Below, one piece after another: positions 54,521-64,000 of a stretch of DNA of 64,000 nt. The notes under the pieces were generated by a model. That model worked only from the letters and a program-made list of their open reading frames with translations. It did no database searches and was not told the DNA's origin. The first letter of the stretch is position 1. Each line of letters begins with the position of its first letter. The position numbers and the translations under genes were made by a program. Origin of the DNA: Silurus meridionalis (Eukaryota; Chordata; Actinopteri; Siluriformes; Siluridae); contig NC_060901.1 of assembly GCF_014805685.1 (NCBI RefSeq), forward strand, positions 26,449,905 to 26,513,904, written 5' to 3'.

Positions 54521-55390
54521 GGAATGAAGTGGATTGTTGGTACTCGGGCTGCGGTTTGTAAAAGGTGTATTGGTTTTGTTTACTCTCACTCTCACGCCGG
54601 TGTTTCCTTCACGCCTGCCTTTGTGTGCTGTAACGCTACACCTGAAGATTGGGTTGCAGGAGGAGGAGGAGAAGGAGGAAGGCCGGGGTGAACAGGTAAA
54701 GTGGAGAACAGGTGTACAAAGAGACATTTCTACTCAGTGATACACCTAAAGTCTGGTTAAGCTTTTTTAGGTAGGTGTGTGTGTGTGTGTATGTGTGTGT
54801 GTGAATGAGGTTGGGGTTGTGTTACACATTACGGTCCGGATGAAAGCTCAGGTATAAAGCAGCTGTAGATTAGCGTGCATTGATTACACACGTGTACACA
54901 CACACACACTCACAAAGTAAAAGGTTGTGTGTCTGTGTTTTGTTCAAATATTTAAATAATGACTTCAGTGTCAATCCTGATAAGATTGAAGGGAACTTTA
55001 GACTGGCGCCTTGTTTAACGAGTTAATTTCCTGATGTACACGACACTTATTACTGGCAAATTATTTCTGTCTTGATACTCCATTTGACCTCTAGGCCTTT
55101 AGTGATGTTCTTCCTGAATCGATCCACGTCCTAATCCCATCATTGTGACGCCAAGTCTCTAGAAAGCATCAGTATTCTAGAGAAGTGCAGTAGAACAGAG
55201 CCCTGCATCACACAGGATCTCTGAATGGTATTACTGAAGCAAGAAACCCAATGAACACAATTCCACACTTTACCGTTCACTGGAGTCACAACTGCACCTC
55301 CACATACATCATCTCCAGCAGAGGAAATCTTTGCACATCCCAACGATGTTAGGAAGCTAGGACCAGCCATGATACAGCGCCCTCTGGAGG
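54521..55390. other. Spacer without recognised gene
   Basis: Contains a ggaggaggaggag tract near 54660 and short GT/CA tracts. The - strand 76-codon frame at 55140-55370 has no family that I recognise. Confidence 0.4.
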
Positions 55391-55394
55391 GCTA

Positions 55395-55485
55395 AGGGAG
55401 TGACAGCGTGGCAGTTTGGCGATACCCCATATTTTAAAATCCCCAACCTTCCGATCAGAGCTTTAACCACTGAGCTTCAACTTCC
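55395..55485 (-). repeat. V-SINE or tRNA-like fragment, reverse orientation
   Basis: The reverse complement carries gctcagtggttaaagctctg (box A-like) and atcggaaggttgggg, a decayed tRNA-like head. Confidence 0.5.
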
Positions 55486-55871
55486 CCAAGATTCACCTGA
55501 CGAACCCAAACTTCCTGTATGTTCACCGCTCTGATCTCACACCTGACCTTCCTTTCAGCCAATCACAATCAGGCATTCACGTTAACCCTTAAAAAAACAA
55601 CCATAAATATCATCTTAGTGGGGCTCCTCACTAACTAATCATTGTGTGATCGGATGAAGGTTGGACTCTGAGATCAGATGTGTTCTGAGTGTTCTTCTTC
55701 ACGAGCGTATAATCAGATCTTCCTCCTCCTCCTGATTTCCTTTAATCCCATCTCACCTCGTCCACAACCGCACCAAACCTCACGCCGTGTCTCTTCTAAC
55801 GGGTTTAGAACGTCATACTCAGCGTTAATGTCACCTGCCTGAGAAAGTGAGTCTGATTCATCTGAAAATAA

Positions 55872-55874
55872 CAT

Positions 55875-55931
<57 letters not shown>
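55872..55931 (+). repeat. (CA)29 microsatellite
   Basis: Pure CA tract. Confidence 0.95.
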
Positions 55932-55932
<1 letters not shown>

Positions 55933-56031
55933 TTTGATTTTAAAAGCCAGATGGAGGATTTGGGATAAATCCTTTTCTACATAATCCTTCCCCTGATGGT
56001 CCAGCAAACATAGAACTGTGGTTCTTGGTGG

Positions 56032-56033
<2 letters not shown>

Positions 56034-56087
<54 letters not shown>
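56034..56087 (+). repeat. (GT)26 microsatellite
   Basis: Pure GT tract 100 bases after a CA tract of similar length, so the pair is inverted and complementary. Confidence 0.95.
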
Positions 56088-56299
56088 AAGGGGGGGGTGG
56101 GGGATGAAGACATTCCCCAGTAAAGGTAGAAATTATCTTTATATGTCTCCAGCTTCTCTTTAGCTTCTCTATATTTTATCTTAGATGGAAAAAGTGCCAA
56201 AAAAATTGCATTGCCCCAAAACTAAAATAGTTTTAATAACTTGTGACTTGAAATAGAGTCTGGAACAGATCGTTTCTGTCAGATGGGATCATTCAGTCA

Positions 56300-56545
56300 G
56301 TTTTATATAAATTAATAAATATCATTAATAAATTGTAAATAATAAATATAATGTAGCGATCTCTGTGCAGCGCACAGTCTCACGTGTTAAAACAAACAGC
56401 ATGTGGCTTCAGTGATTCGCCTCTAGAGGCCGCTCTCGTAGTGACAGCGGACACCCGGAAAACCTAGCCGTATGGATTTTTATGGATAGCAGACAGTTCC
56501 AGCAATCAACTATCGATAATTCGGCACAACTGATATATCGAATGA
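56300..56545 (+). mobile_element. Interspersed repeat family B copy
   Basis: Contains tagcgatctctgtgcagcgc, ctctagaggccgctctcgta, acacccggaaaacc and tcaactatcgataattcggc. It aligns by eye with 22555-22860. Confidence 0.6.
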
Positions 56546-56559
56546 CCTCTAACGCACAG

Positions 56560-57470
56560 AATATGTTTTATAAGAAGTTTAGGTATGAGGTACTGCGTAG
56601 AGCAAAGCTCAGTACAAATGACATGAAATGAGGTGAATGAGGAATGCAAATGACAATAAACCATCAAAAATAGAAAGAAAAGTGAGACAAAAAGTATAAA
56701 AATAGAAAATGTGTTGGGTTTTTTTATACTTTCTCACTTATTTGTGTGTTTTCTCTCTTTTTTGACTTATGTGGATGTCCTGTGGACGTCTTGACTGGAC
56801 CGTGCTGGACATTTTTTCTTGGTGAGTGTGGAGAAACATTTTGCTGCGTTCTACTTCTTACTTCGGGACTCGTATTTCATCCAAAGCTCCACAAACATCA
56901 ACTCGGAGAACAGAAATATGCATTTTTCTTCATTTTTTGCTCTCTCCTAATGTATTTATTTGTTGTCTTTCCAGTCTCCGCATCCCTTAACCTCTTTATT
57001 TCTTTACAGAAGGTGTGTCTAAATCCATCAATCCATTCGACAGAACATTGGGTGTGTCCCGGTCTCAGATAAGGCTTTAATCCATTTCCTCGCAGGAGCG
57101 ACCAGTTTGATGGCGTTTAAGCTCGGCGTGTTTCGAATGTACCTCAGAGATGAAGATTAATGTTCCACAGAGCTACTAGATGAGCTTTTCTTCTGGATAG
57201 AATGCTTCCAGAAGTCAGTTCATCCATTTTTGAGTGAAAACGTGGAAATATGGCATCACTTAAAGGCTTGGAGGTGGTTATAATCTATAACTAATACATT
57301 TACATCATTTTTATGGGGAATCCAGAACGTTATTTTTTAATATTTTTTTTACTTATAGATAGAATTCAGGGCGCTATTACAATATATTTGCCAAGAAAAA
57401 AAATTTTATTAGTTCATTTTTTTCCACCATTAACGCTGTTCCTTTAACATCCAACAGTGGGCGCTGTTTG
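56560..57470. other. Spacer without recognised gene
   Basis: AT-rich. The 108-codon + strand frame at 56746-57072 is Phe/Leu/Cys-rich and resembles no family that I know. Confidence 0.4.
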
Positions 57471-57479
57471 CTTATAAAA

Positions 57480-57610
57480 TCACACTTCCGGTTTTGGTGA
57501 GTCATTTTTGGAGGAAACCAATAGAAATATACTGATTACTTTGATTGACAGAAAAGGATAGCCAATCAGAGTTCTGCTTTTAAAATCTTTGGATAACGGC
57601 TTAGCCAATC
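57480..57610 (+). promoter_or_regulatory. Promoter-like block with ETS-type site and three CCAAT boxes
   Basis: cacttccggt (57483-57492) is followed by CCAAT at 57518-57522, 57562-57566 and 57605-57609, i.e. spaced 44 and 43 bases apart and all on the + strand. Multiple evenly spaced NF-Y sites are typical of TATA-less vertebrate promoters. Confidence 0.5.
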
Positions 57611-57639
57611 ATGAGGAAGGTGGGAGGAGCTTTCTGGAG

Positions 57640-57799
57640 CTGGAGAGAAGGAGGGAGATAGAGTTGTTCCAGTTGTTGGGTTTTTTCTTCTTTACTCTGA
57701 TTTCTCCGTGTGGAAGTTTGTGGGGTTTTTTGGTGATTTTTGTAGATTTTGGAGCGGATTCTTCTCCCTGGTTGGTTCGTTTCCTCCTGGAAGAACGAG
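57640..57799 (+). other. Candidate noncoding first exon, possibly epb41l2
   Basis: Follows the CCAAT block and ends in the strong donor gaacgag|gtacgtagg at 57799/57800. The start is a guess. In mammals EPB41L2 is divergent to AKAP7 and has noncoding first exons and a very long first intron, which would explain the absence of coding exons out to 64,000. No coding sequence ties this exon to epb41l2. Confidence 0.35.
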
Positions 57800-58074
57800 G
57801 TACGTAGGTCGAGGTGAACAGATCCCAGAAAGCATCAGCCTTCTCGCGCACACACATGCAGGGGTTTGACATGCAGATTGTCCACTGATGCCACCACACA
57901 TTTTCTTGTTTGTTTTGGAATGTAAAATCTGATTTTCGGGTGAATCCGGGTTTGTTTGGGGGGTTGAAGGTGTGAAGGTGCGTGTCGGAGCTCCGCGCTG
58001 CTCCTCAGATTGATGCCGTGAACGTGAACGTCCTTTGGGAAAACAGAACGATGGGCCGCGTCCTGAACTGCCGC

Positions 58075-58190
58075 CTCAGAGCTACTGAAGTGCACTACTT
58101 AGTGAACAATGTAACAGCGAGTCGCACCCTATGTAGTGGGATTAGACGCTGATTGGGACGCGCCCTGAAGCGAGTGCTTTAACATGGCTA
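58075..58190. repeat. Transposon relic with gtgcactacttagtgaac motif
   Basis: gtgcactacttagtgaac and gtcgcaccctatgtagtg resemble a widespread fish interspersed repeat. The ends are not defined. Confidence 0.35.
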
Positions 58191-58324
58191 TTAAGATCAT
58201 TATGAATTATTTATTAATTACTTATGCATTATTCATTATTTACTATTGTGTATTACTTATAATAACTATACAACAGTCCTGAAACCTATACATTACATTT
58301 AATATTATTAATTACTATTACTAA

Positions 58325-58390
58325 TTCATACTATTATAGATTATTATTATTATTATTATTATAGATTATTATTATTATTATTATTATTGT
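58325..58390 (+). repeat. (ATT)n microsatellite
   Basis: Two (tta)n tracts separated by tagattatta. Confidence 0.9.
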
Positions 58391-58424
58391 GATGTCAGGA
58401 ATTAGATAAAATTAGATTATTGAG

Positions 58425-58790
58425 TGTGTACTGGTGATTAGTGTAACTCTGATGTCAGGGATTAGATAAAATTAGATTAATGAGTGCGTGTACTGGTGAT
58501 TAGTGTAACTCTGATGTCAGGTGTTAGATTAGATTAATGAGTGTGTACATGTGATTAGTGTAACTCTGATGTCAGGTGTTAGATTAGATTAATGAGTGTG
58601 TACATGTGATTAGTGTAACTCTGATGTCTGAGATTAGATTAGATTAATGAGTGCGTGTACAGGTGATTAGTGTAACTCTGGTTCAGGGATTAGATTAGAT
58701 TAATGAGTGCGTGTACAGGTGATTAGTGTAACTCTGATGTCAGGGATTAGATTAGATTAATGAGTGTGTGTACAGGTGATTAGTGTAACA
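58425..58790 (+). repeat. ~57-bp minisatellite
   Basis: Six to seven units of gattagtgtaactctgatgt, caggnattagattag and attaatgagtgygtgtac. Length varies through short indels. Confidence 0.9.
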
Positions 58791-58799
58791 CACACACAC

Positions 58800-59560
58800 T
58801 TTCCCTTTCTCCTGTAGAGGCAGCAGTAGTGATGTTCCTCACAGGTCTGTGGTTGATGTTTCTGGGTGGTGAATTCGAAGTGCAGATTGTGTGCAAGTGA
58901 GATTTCGGAATAGAGAGTGGTGGTGAGGATGATGATGAAGACGGAGAGATGAAGGATGAAAGAAATAGCTCAGGGTTTTGGCTTCTTTCCTGAGCGTAAA
59001 ATCAGCTTAACTGCTGGAGTCCAATTTGGCGGCCGGAGATCTGAGCCGAGTTCGAGCAATTTCTAGTATTGAGTCTGTACAAGTATGTGTTTATGAGTAA
59101 ATCCGTGTATCACATCATGAAAAGGTCTTTGAGGACTGTGACGCGATGTTGTTGCTTTTGCTCTCGTTTGATTTGCCGAGACAAGTGAGGGGTTTAGCAA
59201 CGAAAAAAAGATAAAATGTAAAATCCGAATTAAAAGCGTGGAGGGGAATTCTGGAAGCCTCTAGGTCCAGGCAGGATGCTCTACTCGATGAAAAGCCTAA
59301 ACTGGAAACACAAGAGACTCTCACACTGACAAGGGAATAGCTCACATTCCAGTGTCGCTCGTGTCTCAGGCAAAGGCAACTGTGTGAAAAGAGGATTTTT
59401 TTTCCACCTCTTCCCTGCAGTCATGCCCCGTAACCTCCACAGATGTTTTCTAAGTGTTTTTGCCTCTCTTTCTGTTTCCATCTCTCTGATCTGCTATGAA
59501 GAGGCCGTTAGCACAGACACATACCGAATCATTGTCTCCAAGTCGTCTCTGGACGTGTTT
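58800..59560. other. Spacer without recognised gene
   Basis: No exon was supported. Short open frames on both strands lack splice context. Confidence 0.35.
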
Positions 59561-60207
59561 CTATAGGTCATTGTTTATTTTGTTTGATGTACATTTTTTT
59601 TTCTGCCTCATCCAAACCACACATGTACCAACCCAAAGCCATGCGAAAACATCTCCCCTTTCCCCCCAGACCCTCCTGGCTCCAACCTCCACAACAAAAT
59701 ACAAGACAGCAAAAATACCAGGCAGAGGGTTTATTTTTCTTGGATGTGAAACATTTAAAAGTAGTCTGGGTTTATAATGACACAAAATCACTTCCCAAGC
59801 CAAGTATAAATAACTATTACACCCCCTCCAGAAACATGTACCCCCCAAAGCAAACTGGGACAAAAATAACTCCTGAAGCAACGGATACTTCGCATAACTT
59901 TTAGGAACTCTCTGTGGGGTGACTGCAGTTATTTCGTGTATTCTGTGGCACCAAAACATTTAATGTTGTTTTTGTAACAAATCCCTACCGAAACCCCTTG
60001 AACATCTTGGCCAGAACTTGCTTATTATTGGGGGACCAGGGTACCCCTTGCTCGAGGGCTGGTTTGCTCTTCGTGGTAACAAAGGCTTTGGTCTGCTTAG
60101 TGATGACGTTGTGTCAGGTGCAGGAAGCCGCCTTAGGGACGATGCAAAGGGACGATGCAGCCTGGACATGGGGTTTGTCCTGACAAGAGTCACGTCTCGC
60201 TTTTAAA

Positions 60208-60516
60208 ATGATTCCCAGTGGAGGTAAATGGGGTCACTTGATCATTTGGACTGGTTGGATCGAGTTCTCAGAAGGAATGGTAGCATTGCTGTACCACATT
60301 GTCATGCCAGTGTTGCCTGGATGTTCTAACAATCAGAGGCTCAGTGAGGAGAAGATGGAGGAAAAGGAAATGATGCCAGAAAGCAAGATAGTGAGTAGAT
60401 TGGAAAAAAAAAAGTTAGTGCAAGAGGAAGCCAGTCAGTCTGGTGGAAATATCAGGGCGGACAGCATGTTGAACTTCCTGCACCCCCAACTTCCACCCCC
60501 TAAAAGTCAAAGTTGA
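60208..60516 (+). CDS. Unrecognised 102-codon frame, possible retroelement remnant
   Basis: ATG-initiated frame with a hydrophobic stretch around WTGWIEFSEGMVALLYHIV, then a charged tail (SEEKMEEKEMMPES). The membrane-segment-plus-tail look and the LTR-like sequence 800 bases downstream would fit the 3' end of a degraded retroviral-type element, but no motif confirms this. It could equally be chance. Confidence 0.2.
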   Translation: MIPSGGKWGHLIIWTGWIEFSEGMVALLYHIVMPVLPGCSNNQRLSEEKMEEKEMMPESKIVSRLEKKKLVQEEASQSGGNIRADSMLNFLHPQLPPPKSQS

Positions 60517-61289
60517 TTGGCCACTTCAGGCGATATCACTGTGGAGTCTGCGGGAAAAACAGTTAACGCTGAGTGTGCAAGTGTCAAGACGAGGTGTATT
60601 GTTTTGTTTTCTATTTGCATATCGTTTTAAAAGGTTTGTACCAGTTTACTTCAGGCTAAACCACCAAGGATAAGGGCTTTTGGCATTCGTTCCCTTCAAG
60701 CATGACCTCCTAAAGTTAGCCATGGTCCATGATCTTACAGTTCTCCCACCACTTTGTGTCTGGCTACAAATACCCCCTGTCTTTCACAATCCTCTGGATT
60801 TGCACACCAGATATCCCTCACTATTCCCAAACCCTCGGTCAAATCACATTACACTTTGCCCCACAGCCCACAATTTTCAACAAGTTAGCAGTTCTTTCCT
60901 CTGCGGATTTAAACAAAATGTTTTAAAATGTTACATTCTGCATGGCCTTCCTGTATCCTTAGAATGAAACTGTTTCGATCAAATTATCAACGTGGGATCA
61001 TTTTGTGCGTTTGTTTAGATACAGCGTTCGGGTTGGCAGCTTTTTCCCTTTCTCCATTCGTGGACCTGGTGCCGGTTTGTTGTTTTTTTTGGACTTCCTT
61101 GAAGCGAGTATGGCTCAGTCTTATGTAATACGTATCATTTTCTAGGCAAAGCAACCACAAACTAGATAATCGTGTTCGTTGTGAAGAAGCTCTTGAGGGA
61201 CAAAGTGCTCTTATACACTGAAAAAAAACAATAGTCACTTCTCCATATCACAAAAAATTTTCTTTTGTGAAATTAGCTTCTGAAGTTAG

Positions 61290-61600
61290 AACAGAAAACA
61301 GGATTGAGGCTTGATGTGTAGATTGTGTGGTACATTTAACCCCCCGACTGTGCGGGACCCCGGGGACCGGTTGCTATGCTGAGCGCACTTGTGTAGCAAT
61401 AAAGCTGGCTTGCCCTGTACTGACGCCAGCGGAGTAAGAGGATTGAACGGGGCTTGACGGGGGCTTCCGAGCGTCTCTTCTTCTCCTAATGGGGCATTTT
61501 GTCCACAGAGACGTAACAGAAGAGGAGGGCAGCAGGGTGGTGTACAACGATACACACTCCACTGCTATGCTACACACTCTTATTATAACAGGGATGTCAG
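61290..61600 (+). mobile_element. LTR-like segment (candidate)
   Basis: A GC-rich stretch (gtgcgggaccccggggacc) is followed by agcaataaagctggcttgcc, then a GC-rich tail with gcttgacgggggcttccg. The order resembles a U3-R-U5 boundary with its poly(A) signal at about 61399. No matching second LTR, primer-binding site or target duplication could be identified, and the limits are uncertain. Confidence 0.3.
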
Positions 61601-61794
61601 TAAAGGAAAAAAATGCATGTTTAGGTAGTGATTAGAAGCTGACCTTATGATCGAAAGCCACATAAGGTGTTGAAAGTCGATCGTTCCACCTGAGCTAACG
61701 ATCAAAACGTCACTTGGCAATTCAGAACGAACCGGTTGGCAATAAACACTGACTTTTGAACAGAAAAGGCTGACCTGGTAAACAACTAATAATA

Positions 61795-62290
61795 TAGTCA
61801 ATATAAACAGACCTAGCGAACGAAAGCTGACTTATAGGCAATATAAACAGACCTAGCAAACGAAAGCTAACTCATAAGCAATATAAAATGACCTAGCGAA
61901 CGAAAGCTGGGGTGTAGACAATATAAACAGAACTAGCGAACGAAAGCTGGGGTGTAGACAATATAAACAGACCTAGCGAACGAAAGCTGAGGTGTAGGCA
62001 ATATAAAATGACCTAGCGAATGAAAGTTAAGGTGTAGACAATATAAACAGACCTAGCGAACAAAATCTGACTTATAGGCAATATAAAATGACCTAGCGAA
62101 TGAAAGCTGCATGTAGACAATATAAACAGACCTAGCGAACGAAAGCTGAGTTACAGGCAATATAAAATGACATAGCGAACGAAAGCTGAGGTGTAGACAA
62201 TATAAAATGACCTAGCGAACGAAAGTTAAGGTGTAGACAATATAAACAGACCTAGCAAACAAAAGCTGACTTATAGGCAATATAAACTGC
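61795..62290 (+). repeat. 40-bp minisatellite
   Basis: About 12 units of gacctagcgaacgaaagctg, aggtgtagacaatataaaca. Two spacer variants, rggtgtagrc and acttatagg, are interleaved, and ataaaatgac alternates with ataaacagac. Confidence 0.95.
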
Positions 62291-62294
62291 AGCT

Positions 62295-62980
62295 TGAACG
62301 ACAGCATTCAATCTACATGTCCAGTTGATGTCTGAGCAAAACGTTTCTGTCTTTAACATTTGCTGGAAAATCACATTGATATAAAGATTAAAAATGTTGT
62401 ACAGTTTCCTCCTGGAGGTGCTGCAAATGTCTTTCATGTGAAAAACGTATAGAAATGGCTACAATTATAATCCAATCAGATGTCAGTGTGCCATTAGCTG
62501 AGTGTACTAACTGTATGTTAATGTGCACATGTGTGTGTGTCATGAGTGTGTGTAATCCTGTAATGCCATGCTTCTAAGCCCCACGCTGCCATCTGGGCCT
62601 GAGTCACTGTGTGAGATCACGGATTAGAAACGTCCGGCGCGTCTAAAAACTGGTCAGCAGCTACTGTTTGGAGTTTTAAACAACTACCACGAGGTCACCT
62701 TCCGTCTACACACGACACGCCACGACGACGTCCAATCAGTCCGAGTGCGACAAAAAAATCACCAAAAAAAAATTATTTATTTATTTTTTTGTTTTCAACT
62801 GGATTATATAGTTCGAATGACGACAGTGTGTTCGTGGTTTTGGGACTTTTGTATGTGTGTAAGGTCCAGATGAGGGGTGGAGGGCCGGTTTCTGGGTGGA
62901 GGTGGTGATGTCATACTTGGACTTCATTTGGTCGTCCAGCCTTCAGATGGAATCCACACAAACAACATCTGTGCATCTGT
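62295..62980. other. Spacer without recognised gene
   Basis: Contains a (ttta)n tract at 62772-62790. No exon was supported. Confidence 0.4.
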
Positions 62981-62984
62981 ACAC

Positions 62985-63100
62985 TTACGGGTATAGCCAC
63001 AGATACGGTTATAGATATACATACAGATATAGCAGCAAATATGGTTACAGCTGCAGATGTAGTTACAGTATATATGCGGATCCGGTTGTAGCTATGGAAG
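62985..63100 (+). repeat. Degenerate tatagatayr/ggttacagat repeat
   Basis: Hexamer-like words tacggg, tatagccacagatacggtta and gcagatgtagttacag give a Tyr/Gly-rich open frame that is not a gene. Confidence 0.7.
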
Positions 63101-63179
63101 ATGGAATCCACATAAACAGATGGACCTTAGTATACACACACATCAGTGCTGTGGTTCTGGTGCACATTATATGAATCTG

Positions 63180-63820
63180 TGATGTGCAGCTGCACTGCTG
63201 CTACAGAAAATGAATGAACACCTTCTGACCAATCAGAGTGCAGAACCAGGCAGCACTGTGGTGTCGTAGTTTTAGAGAGAAGTGGACTTTTGCACTCAGC
63301 TGACCTTGCTCTGATCCCCCCCCCCTCCTACACGTGTCTACGAAGCGTGTGTTGAATAAAGTATGAGTGGAGCGTGCCGCTGTCGTGTCACCATTTCATC
63401 CTCTGCACCATCCAAAGGGGCGTTTAGTTCCCCTCTGCTGAACATCAACAGTGTGTGTGTGTGTTTTTGTTCAGACCCGTTTGTTACCTCATTGGGTGAT
63501 GATGCTCAAACTGCAGGCGTCTCCGTAGGAACAGCATTGTCCTGGAAACCAGAAGAGGGAACACAAAAAGAGAGAAAAAAACAGAATGGGCTGGAGAGAG
63601 AAAAAAAGGGAAAGAGCGAGAAAAATGAGAGAGAGAAGGTGTAGGCGCAAACAAAGTAATATACTGTAAGTGTACACTCGTGTTCAACTTAATACATATT
63701 ATAATTAGGTTTGTACACCGATAAGTCAGTAGTGTGCAAGGAAATAAGAACATATATAAATAAATTGGTAAGTTATTAAGTCAATGATTTTATATATATA
63801 CTCATAAAAAGCCTAAACAA
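63180..63820. other. Spacer without recognised gene
   Basis: A gagaaaaaaagggaaagagc purine tract lies at 63590-63640 and AT-rich sequence follows. No exon was supported. Confidence 0.4.
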
Positions 63821-63844
63821 GAAGCTACGCCCCCAGTGGGAGAA

Positions 63845-64000
63845 ACCCTGACCACTTGGTGGATGTGCCTGACACCCTCAGTGGAAGAGCCTGACCTCCC
63901 AGTGTAGAGCCTGATCCTCCCTCATTAGTTCAAGAGTCTGACCACTCAGTGGAGAGCCTGACTTCCCCCCAGCAGAGGAGCCTGATTCCCCTCAGTGGAC
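63845..64000 (+). repeat. Degenerate tandem repeat entering the window edge
   Basis: Words cagtggaagagcctgacctc, cagtggagagcctgactt and cagtgtagagcctgatcc repeat at 25-40 base spacing. The array probably continues past 64,000. Confidence 0.7.

Noticed and set aside
54062..54727. 221-codon - strand His/Thr-rich frame
   Set aside because: Composition of a GTGTGTATG low-complexity region.
59561..59959. 132-codon - strand frame as a gene
   Set aside because: No recognisable family, no splice context, and it overlaps other unremarkable frames on the + strand.

Overview
The window reads as vertebrate genomic DNA from a ray-finned fish. It has many small exons with GT-AG introns, very dense CA/GT and CT/GA microsatellites, a tRNA-derived V-SINE, short inverted-repeat DNA transposons and no prokaryotic gene packing. 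The repeat style (MITEs ending in ggccaaaagt/acttttggcc, V-SINEs with the gtcgctctggataagggcg core) fits an otophysan such as a catfish. That species-level guess is inference only.

Two protein-coding genes can be reconstructed exon by exon, and they converge. med23 (Mediator subunit 23) lies on the + strand from before the window to 20,872. Twenty coding exons carry about 1,114 residues to a natural stop, so roughly the first 250 residues lie upstream of base 1. One intron (16,016-16,492) is a U12-type AT-AC intron with a perfect branch-point motif. akap7 (A-kinase anchoring protein 7/AKAP18) lies on the - strand from 53,545 to 32,568. Eight exons give a 393-residue long isoform with both HxT motifs of the 2H phosphoesterase fold and a C-terminal RII-binding helix. 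A separate downstream first exon at 38,832 encodes the lipid-modified MGQLCCFPFSR start of the short membrane isoform, and a 36-nt in-phase cassette exon lies just before the last exon.

Layout: 1-20,872 med23; 20,873-31,500 gene-free DNA with two large minisatellites (48-bp and 50-bp units); 31,550-53,545 akap7 with several minisatellites and a Tigger/pogo-like element in its introns; about 53,550-53,960 the akap7 promoter region; 57,480-57,799 a promoter-like block with three evenly spaced CCAAT boxes followed by a possible + strand noncoding first exon. By synteny with EPB41L2-AKAP7-MED23 in mammals this could be epb41l2. The rest to 64,000 is repeat-rich DNA with an LTR-like segment near 61.3 kb. 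No arg1 exon was seen between akap7 and med23, where mammals have ARG1.

The most notable features are regulatory and structural. Several exons in both genes have UG-repeat tracts in place of polypyrimidine tracts, and three med23 exons are framed by UG upstream and CA downstream, so they could pair in the pre-mRNA. A piece of a med23 exon-intron boundary has been tandemly copied inside the following intron, giving an array of decoy 5' splice sites. Nearly every long intron and spacer holds its own private minisatellite.
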